Source: Rhizobacter sp. SG703
GTDB lineage: Bacteria > Pseudomonadota > Gammaproteobacteria > Burkholderiales > Burkholderiaceae_C
Direction of reading: 5' to 3'
Assembly (NCBI RefSeq): GCF_012275445.1
Contig: NZ_JAAZQK010000005.1
Span: 62,001-126,000 of the forward strand
DNA length: 64,000 nucleotides
Part shown: one piece after another, positions 60,328 to 64,000 of the stretch
Numbering within the stretch: position 1 is the first letter of the stretch
Layout of the letters: each line of letters opens with the position of its first letter
Program-made: the position numbers and the translations under genes
The notes under the pieces: generated by a model
Told to the model about the DNA's origin: nothing
Databases searched by the model: none
Seen by the model: only the letters and a program-made list of their open reading frames with translations

Positions 60328-60903
60328 TCAGCTGCCGAAGTGGATCTGGTAGCGGGCGCCGTCGGAGAACTGGCAGGCGCCGGTGCCGATGCCCGGCCCG
60401 GTGATCAGGTACTCGCACTGCGCGTTGACGCCCTTGCCGCCGTAGGCGTTCGCGATGCCGCGGCGGCCGCTGAAGCTGCGCTGGTTCAGCCCCAGCACCT
60501 CGTTGTAGATGCGGCCGAACGCGGCGTAGCTGCCGTCGACGCGGGTGCTCTCGCCCTGCATCGTGTCGCCGAGGTACGACAGCGTGAAGCTGCCGCGGCC
60601 GGTGTTGTTGTCGACGACGACGGCGGTCAGCAGACCGCCCTTGTTGGCCTGCGTGTTCAGCGGGTAGAGCCTGGCGTTCAGCACGGTGGGGGCGGGCGGA
60701 GCGGGCGATGCCGGCGGCGTCACGACGGTCACGTTGGCAGGCGATGCGCCGTCGCCGCGGGCATCGGCGCGCTGGACCGGGTAGCCCTGGCCGGTGCGCG
60801 GGTCGATCGGTACCACGTAGCAGGCGCTGAGGGAGGCGGTCAGCGAGACCGCAACGGCCAGCAGCACAGCGGCTTGCGAGGCACGTGAAGGGGGCTTGCT
60901 CAT
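60328..60903 (-). CDS. Putative lipoprotein of unknown function
   Basis: 191 aa. A signal peptide with lipobox LSAC (residues about 25-28), then a Pro/Ala-rich segment and a C-terminal domain ending DGARYQIHFGS that contains NAQCEYLITGPGIGTGACQF. Not assigned to a named family. ATG 60903 starts the signal peptide; upstream frame is unconserved. Divergent from the oxyR region. Confidence 0.7.
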   Translation of the reverse strand: MSKPPSRASQAAVLLAVAVSLTASLSACYVVPIDPRTGQGYPVQRADARGDGASPANVTVVTPPASPAPPAPTVLNARLYPLNTQANKGGLLTAVVVDNNTGRGSFTLSYLGDTMQGESTRVDGSYAAFGRIYNEVLGLNQRSFSGRRGIANAYGGKGVNAQCEYLITGPGIGTGACQFSDGARYQIHFGS

Positions 60904-61078
60904 GCGGGGTCTTTCGGTAGGCGGCGGATGCCGCGGGCCGGAGAATCCGCCGGCGCCTTCACCGCGGCAAGCGGCACGACCGGGGGTATCGCAAGGTGAT
61001 GCCGGCAGGCGCATGACGTGCGCCCGGGTGTCGGATATTCTTCCGCTTCTTCCGTGCGAGCGGCTTGAGCGGGATGCC

Positions 61079-61115
61079 ATGACACTGACCGAATTGAGAT
61101 ACATCGTCGCTGTCG
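61079..61115 (+). pseudogene. Duplicated 5' end of oxyR, 132 bp upstream of the intact gene
   Basis: The 37 bp from ATG 61079 repeat 61211-61247 with two differences, both third-position or synonymous; the encoded MTLTELRYIVAV is identical. Afterwards the frame diverges and runs 42 codons in all to a TGA at 61205-61207, 3 bp before the oxyR ATG. It is a gene fragment or a decoy start. It fills most of the 307-bp gap 60904-61210, where no other gene was seen. Confidence 0.7.
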
Positions 61116-61210
61116 GACGCGGAGGGCGGAAGAGGGGCCCCGTTCACGGGGATCGGAGCCCGCAGCGGCCGGTGGCGACGGCGACGCGCGGACATCGACA
61201 GGATTGACCG

Positions 61211-62131
61211 ATGACACTGACCGAACTGAGATACATCGTCGCCGTCGCCAGAGAGAAGCACTTCGGCCGTGCCGCCGAGGCCTGCTTCGTCTCGCAGCCG
61301 ACCCTCAGCGTCGCGATCAAGAAGCTCGAGGAGGAGCTCGACGTCAAGCTGTTCGAGCGCGGCTCCAACGAGGTCAGCGCGACCCCGCTTGGCGAGGAGA
61401 TCGTGCGCCAGGCCCAGTCGGTGATCGACCAGGCGGCCGGCATCAAGGAGATCGCCAAGCGCGGCAAGGACCCGGTGTCGGGGCCGCTGCGGGTCGGCGT
61501 GATCTACACGATCGGCCCGTACCTGCTGCCCGACCTGGTGAAGCAGGCGATCGAGCGCGTGCCGCAGATGCCGCTGGTTCTGCAGGAGAACTTCACCGCC
61601 CGGCTGCTCGACATGCTGCGCACCGGCGAGCTCGACTGCGCGATCATGGCCGAGCCGTTTCCCGACACCGGTCTCGCGATGGCGCCGCTGTACGACGAGC
61701 CCTTCGTCGTCGCGCTGCCGAAGGACCACCCGCTGGCCAGGCGCAAGCGCATCACCGCCGAAGAGCTGAAGCAGGAGACGATGCTGCTGCTGGGCACCGG
61801 CCATTGCTTCCGCGACCACGTGCTCGAGGTGTGCCCCGAGTACGCCCGCTTCTCGAGCGATGCCGAGGGCATCCGCAAGAGCTTCGAAGGCTCGTCGCTC
61901 GAGACCATCAAGTACATGGTGGCCTCGGGCATGGGCGTCACCGTGGTGCCGCAGTTGAGCGTGCCGAAGGACCAGCAGCCGCATGTGCGCTACGTGCCGT
62001 TCGCGACGCCGGTGCCGACGCGGCGCGTGGTGCTGGCATGGCGCCGCACCTTCACGCGCTACGAGGCGATCGCCGCGCTGCGCAACGCGATCTACGCCTG
62101 CCCGCTCGAAGGCGTCAGCAGAGTGTCATGA
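61211..62131 (+). CDS. oxyR: Hydrogen-peroxide-sensing LysR regulator OxyR
   Basis: 306 aa. Winged helix-turn-helix at 1-60 and an effector domain containing LLLGTGHCFRDHVLEVCPEY near 195-215, with the two redox cysteines that form OxyR's regulatory disulfide. It activates peroxide-defence genes when oxidised. The directly following dps gene is a classic target. The stop lies inside a tandem 13-bp repeat. Confidence 0.94.
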   Translation: MTLTELRYIVAVAREKHFGRAAEACFVSQPTLSVAIKKLEEELDVKLFERGSNEVSATPLGEEIVRQAQSVIDQAAGIKEIAKRGKDPVSGPLRVGVIYTIGPYLLPDLVKQAIERVPQMPLVLQENFTARLLDMLRTGELDCAIMAEPFPDTGLAMAPLYDEPFVVALPKDHPLARRKRITAEELKQETMLLLGTGHCFRDHVLEVCPEYARFSSDAEGIRKSFEGSSLETIKYMVASGMGVTVVPQLSVPKDQQPHVRYVPFATPVPTRRVVLAWRRTFTRYEAIAALRNAIYACPLEGVSRVS

Positions 62132-62154
62132 GGGGCCTTTGTGAGGGGCCTTTG
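62129..62154 (+). repeat. Two tandem 13-bp repeats at the oxyR stop
   Basis: TGAGGGGCCTTTG occurs twice in direct tandem (62129-62141, 62142-62154). The first copy contains the oxyR TGA. It lies in the 74-bp oxyR-dps gap, where dps control elements are expected. Confidence 0.75.
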
Positions 62155-62205
62155 CAGCCTGACTAGACTCGACCCGATTCACCCTTGTTTCCCGGAGATT
62201 CCCAG

Positions 62206-62739
62206 ATGGCGAAGAAAACCAAGACCGCAACCGTTCCCGCAGCCTCGACCGCACCGAGCGGTGGCATGGGCATCCACATCGGCATCAGCGACAAGGACCG
62301 CGCGGCGATCGCCGGCGGCCTGAGCAAGCTGCTGGCCGACACCTACACGCTGTACCTGACGACGCACAACTTCCACTGGAACGTCACCGGGCCGATGTTC
62401 AACACGCTGCACCTGATGTTCATGACGCAGTACACCGAGCTGTGGGCCGCGGTCGATCCGGTCGCCGAGCGCATCCGCTCGTTGGGCCACCCTGCTCCCG
62501 GTTCGTACGCGCAGTTCGGCGCGCTGGCCTCGATCCAGGACGCGCCGGCGGTGCCGCCGAAGGCGCTCGAGATGGTGCGCATCCTGGTGCAGGGCCACGA
62601 GGCGGTCGCGCGCACCGCGCGCAGCCTGTTCCCGCTGGCCGACAAGGCCGGCGACGAGCCGACCGCCGACCTGCTGACCCAGCGCCTGACGGTGCACGAA
62701 CAGACTGCGTGGATGTTGCGCAGCCTGCTCGAAGAGTGA
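62206..62739 (+). CDS. dps: Dps-family ferritin-like DNA-protection protein
   Basis: 177 aa. A Lys/Ala/Thr-rich N-terminal tail (DNA-binding type) followed by the four-helix ferritin core, with ferroxidase residues in [15 protein letters not shown] (about 58-72) and [17 protein letters not shown]. Stores iron oxidised by H2O2 and shields DNA. A GGAGA ribosome-binding site precedes ATG 62206. Downstream of oxyR, consistent with peroxide induction. Confidence 0.92.
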   Translation: MAKKTKTATVPAASTAPSGGMGIHIGISDKDRAAIAGGLSKLLADTYTLYLTTHNFHWNVTGPMFNTLHLMFMTQYTELWAAVDPVAERIRSLGHPAPGSYAQFGALASIQDAPAVPPKALEMVRILVQGHEAVARTARSLFPLADKAGDEPTADLLTQRLTVHEQTAWMLRSLLEE

Positions 62740-62752
62740 ACGGGCGGGCACG

Positions 62753-63388
62753 ATGAACGGCCCCACCGCAGTGCGCGCGGCGATCGTCACCTTCGACGGC
62801 TTCAACGAGCTGGATTCGTTCATCGCGCTCGGCCTGATGAACCGGCTGCGGCCGTCCGGCTGGACGGTCGACATCGCCGGCCCGAGCCAGCGGCTCACGT
62901 CGATGAACGGCGTGACGATCGAGACGCAGCAGCCGCTCGAGTTCGCGAACGAGGCCGACATCGTGCTGTTCGGCAGCGGCATCTACACCCGGGCGATCGC
63001 CGAGAACAGCGCGTTGCTCGACCGGCTGCAGCTCGACCCGGTGCGCCAGCTGATCGGCGCGCAGTGCTCCGGCACGCTGCTGCTGGCGCGGCTGGGCCTG
63101 CTGGCCGACATCCCGGCGTGCACCGACCTGACGACCAAGCCATGGGTGGTCGAAGCCGGCGTGCGGGTGGTCGATGCGCCGTTCCATGCGCGCGGCCCGA
63201 TCGCGACCGCCGGCGGCTGCATGGCGTCGCAGTACCTCGCCACCTGGGCGATGCTGCGGCGCGCCGGCGTCGATGCGACGTCGAAGGCGCTGCACTACGT
63301 GGCACCGGTCGGCGAGAAGGAGGCCTACGTCGACAAGCTGATCGGCACCGTGCGGGCCTTCATTCCGCCGGACGAGTTGCTGCTGTAG
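62753..63388 (+). CDS. DJ-1/PfpI-family protein
   Basis: 211 aa, glutamine-amidotransferase-like flavodoxin fold. The nucleophile elbow is GAQCSGTLLLARLG with Cys near residue 104, and TAGGCMASQYLATW near 153 is typical. Members include glyoxalases, isonitrile hydratases and regulators' effector domains; which one applies is unknown. Starts 13 bp after dps, so probably in the oxyR-dps transcript and possibly peroxide-linked. Confidence 0.85.
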   Translation: MNGPTAVRAAIVTFDGFNELDSFIALGLMNRLRPSGWTVDIAGPSQRLTSMNGVTIETQQPLEFANEADIVLFGSGIYTRAIAENSALLDRLQLDPVRQLIGAQCSGTLLLARLGLLADIPACTDLTTKPWVVEAGVRVVDAPFHARGPIATAGGCMASQYLATWAMLRRAGVDATSKALHYVAPVGEKEAYVDKLIGTVRAFIPPDELLL

Positions 63389-63520
63389 GTTTTTTCGTTC
63401 GCGCCTTGTGCCACTGCCTTGCCTTGGAAAGGTGACAAGCGAACAACTGTGAGTTGATTCCCGGATTGGCATCCAGGCTGCGAGCGCGAACGCACGAGCG
63501 CAGCGAAGTGCCCATCAAGC

Positions 63521-63591
63521 CACTCCCCAGGATCCGGCTCCGCCGGGCCGAGGGGAGGCGCCCCTTGGGGGCAGGAGCGGAGCGACTGGGG
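63521..63591. other. Structured G/C-rich element past the spoVR stop
   Basis: GCTCCGC (63537-63543) pairs with GCGGAGC (63577-63583), enclosing further GGGG/CCCC pairing, immediately downstream of spoVR (minus strand). It looks like an intergenic repeat or terminator stem, but there is no T-run and only one copy was seen here. Confidence 0.3.
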
Positions 63592-63593
63592 GC

Positions 63594-64000
63594 TCAGTGT
63601 GGTGCCGGCACCGACCAGCGCTTCTGCACCTCGCCGGCGCCGTTGACGCTCTCCAGGTGCACGCCGAAGCCCCACAGCCGGGCGGCGTGCTTCAGCACCT
63701 CTTGCGCGTTGTCGTGCAGCGGCCGGTCGTTGTGCTGCGCGTGGCGCAGCGTCAGCGAGCGGTCGCCGCGCAGGTTCACGCTCCAGACCTGGATGTTCGG
63801 TTCGCGGCTGCCCAGGTCGTACTGGTGCGACAAGGCCTCGCGCACTCGGCGGTAGCCGCTCTCGTCGTGGATGGCCGAGACCTCCAGCTCCTTGTCCTTC
63901 TCGTCGTCGACGATCGCGAACAGCCGGAACTCGCGCATCAGGTTCGGCGACAGGTACTGGCCGATGAAGCTCTCGTCCTTGAAGTTGCGCATCGCATGGT
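63594..64000 (-). CDS. SpoVR-family protein (C-terminal part only)
   Basis: The C-terminal about 135 residues of a SpoVR/YcgB-like protein; the gene continues beyond the window. Family-typical stretches: GQYLSPNLMREFRLFAIVDD, SHQYDLGSREPNIQVWSVNL, RGDRSLTLRHAQHNDRPLH and VLKHAARLWGFGV. In proteobacteria spoVR usually follows yeaG (kinase) and yeaH, which would lie to the right of the window. Molecular function unknown. Confidence 0.88.
   Translation of the reverse strand, partial: HAMRNFKDESFIGQYLSPNLMREFRLFAIVDDEKDKELEVSAIHDESGYRRVREALSHQYDLGSREPNIQVWSVNLRGDRSLTLRHAQHNDRPLHDNAQEVLKHAARLWGFGVHLESVNGAGEVQKRWSVPAPH

Noticed and set aside
63389-63460. Terminator for spoVR from the imperfect stem GTTCG...CGAAC.
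   Set aside because: The T-run lies on the wrong side of the stem for either flanking gene, and the pairing has bulges.

Overview
This window is high-GC DNA (about two thirds G+C by eye) from a betaproteobacterium of the order Burkholderiales. The family-level content fits the Rubrivivax/Leptothrix/Methylibium-type lineages, but no species can be named from the sequence alone. It spans the replication-origin neighbourhood. mnmE, yidC, yidD, rnpA and rpmH read leftward and dnaA, dnaN and gyrB read rightward, so transcription diverges around the rpmH-dnaA gap. That gap holds two good DnaA boxes and an unusual array of five 11-bp tandem iterons.

Layout. 1-4181: kdsD (cut by the window edge), a KefB/YbaL-type K+/H+ antiporter, apt and a stand-alone cyclic-nucleotide-binding protein. 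4342-14596: the mnmE-yidC-yidD-rnpA-rpmH / dnaA-dnaN-gyrB origin block. 14614-17084: a RibD/DHFR-fold reductase and a membrane sulfatase/LTA-synthase-like enzyme. 17188-20879: four overlapping genes, DUF3348, a MotA/TolQ-like channel with a long coiled-coil tail (DUF802), a MotB/OmpA-like stator and DUF2894. This is a ZorAB-type ion-driven motor with two uncharacterised partners, and the most interesting system here. 21007-31488: a hybrid histidine kinase, a degenerate aspartic-protease-fold protein, a LysR regulator, a carboxymuconolactone-decarboxylase-like protein, an SMP-30 lactonase, and an ABC ATPase paired with a giant permease-M1 aminopeptidase fusion.

31492-37499 is an RNA section: a compact small transcription unit with promoter, 41-codon ORF and terminator; a 52-nt tRNA-like fold; and the sigma54-controlled RNA-repair locus rtcR | rtcB-HEAT protein-rtcA. 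37570-44130 is an NAD salvage and turnover operon (nicotinamidase, pncB, nadE, NadM-Nudix, DraG-like ADP-ribosylhydrolase) facing its probable repressor NrtR across a shared operator/promoter. 44127-56755 holds a second EF-G with a structured leader, several metabolic enzymes, an EAL signalling protein, and the queuosine genes tgt and queA. 56837-64000 holds recG, a Yip1-like membrane protein, a lipoprotein, oxyR with a duplicated 5' end, dps, a DJ-1/PfpI protein and the end of spoVR.

Two families of short interspersed repeats (about 38 bp and about 82 bp) sit at or just past the stops of several genes. No insertion sequence, CRISPR array, rRNA or complete canonical tRNA was seen. Most operons use 4-bp ATGA start/stop overlaps, which indicates translational coupling. 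All positions and motifs were read by eye. No database or folding program was run.
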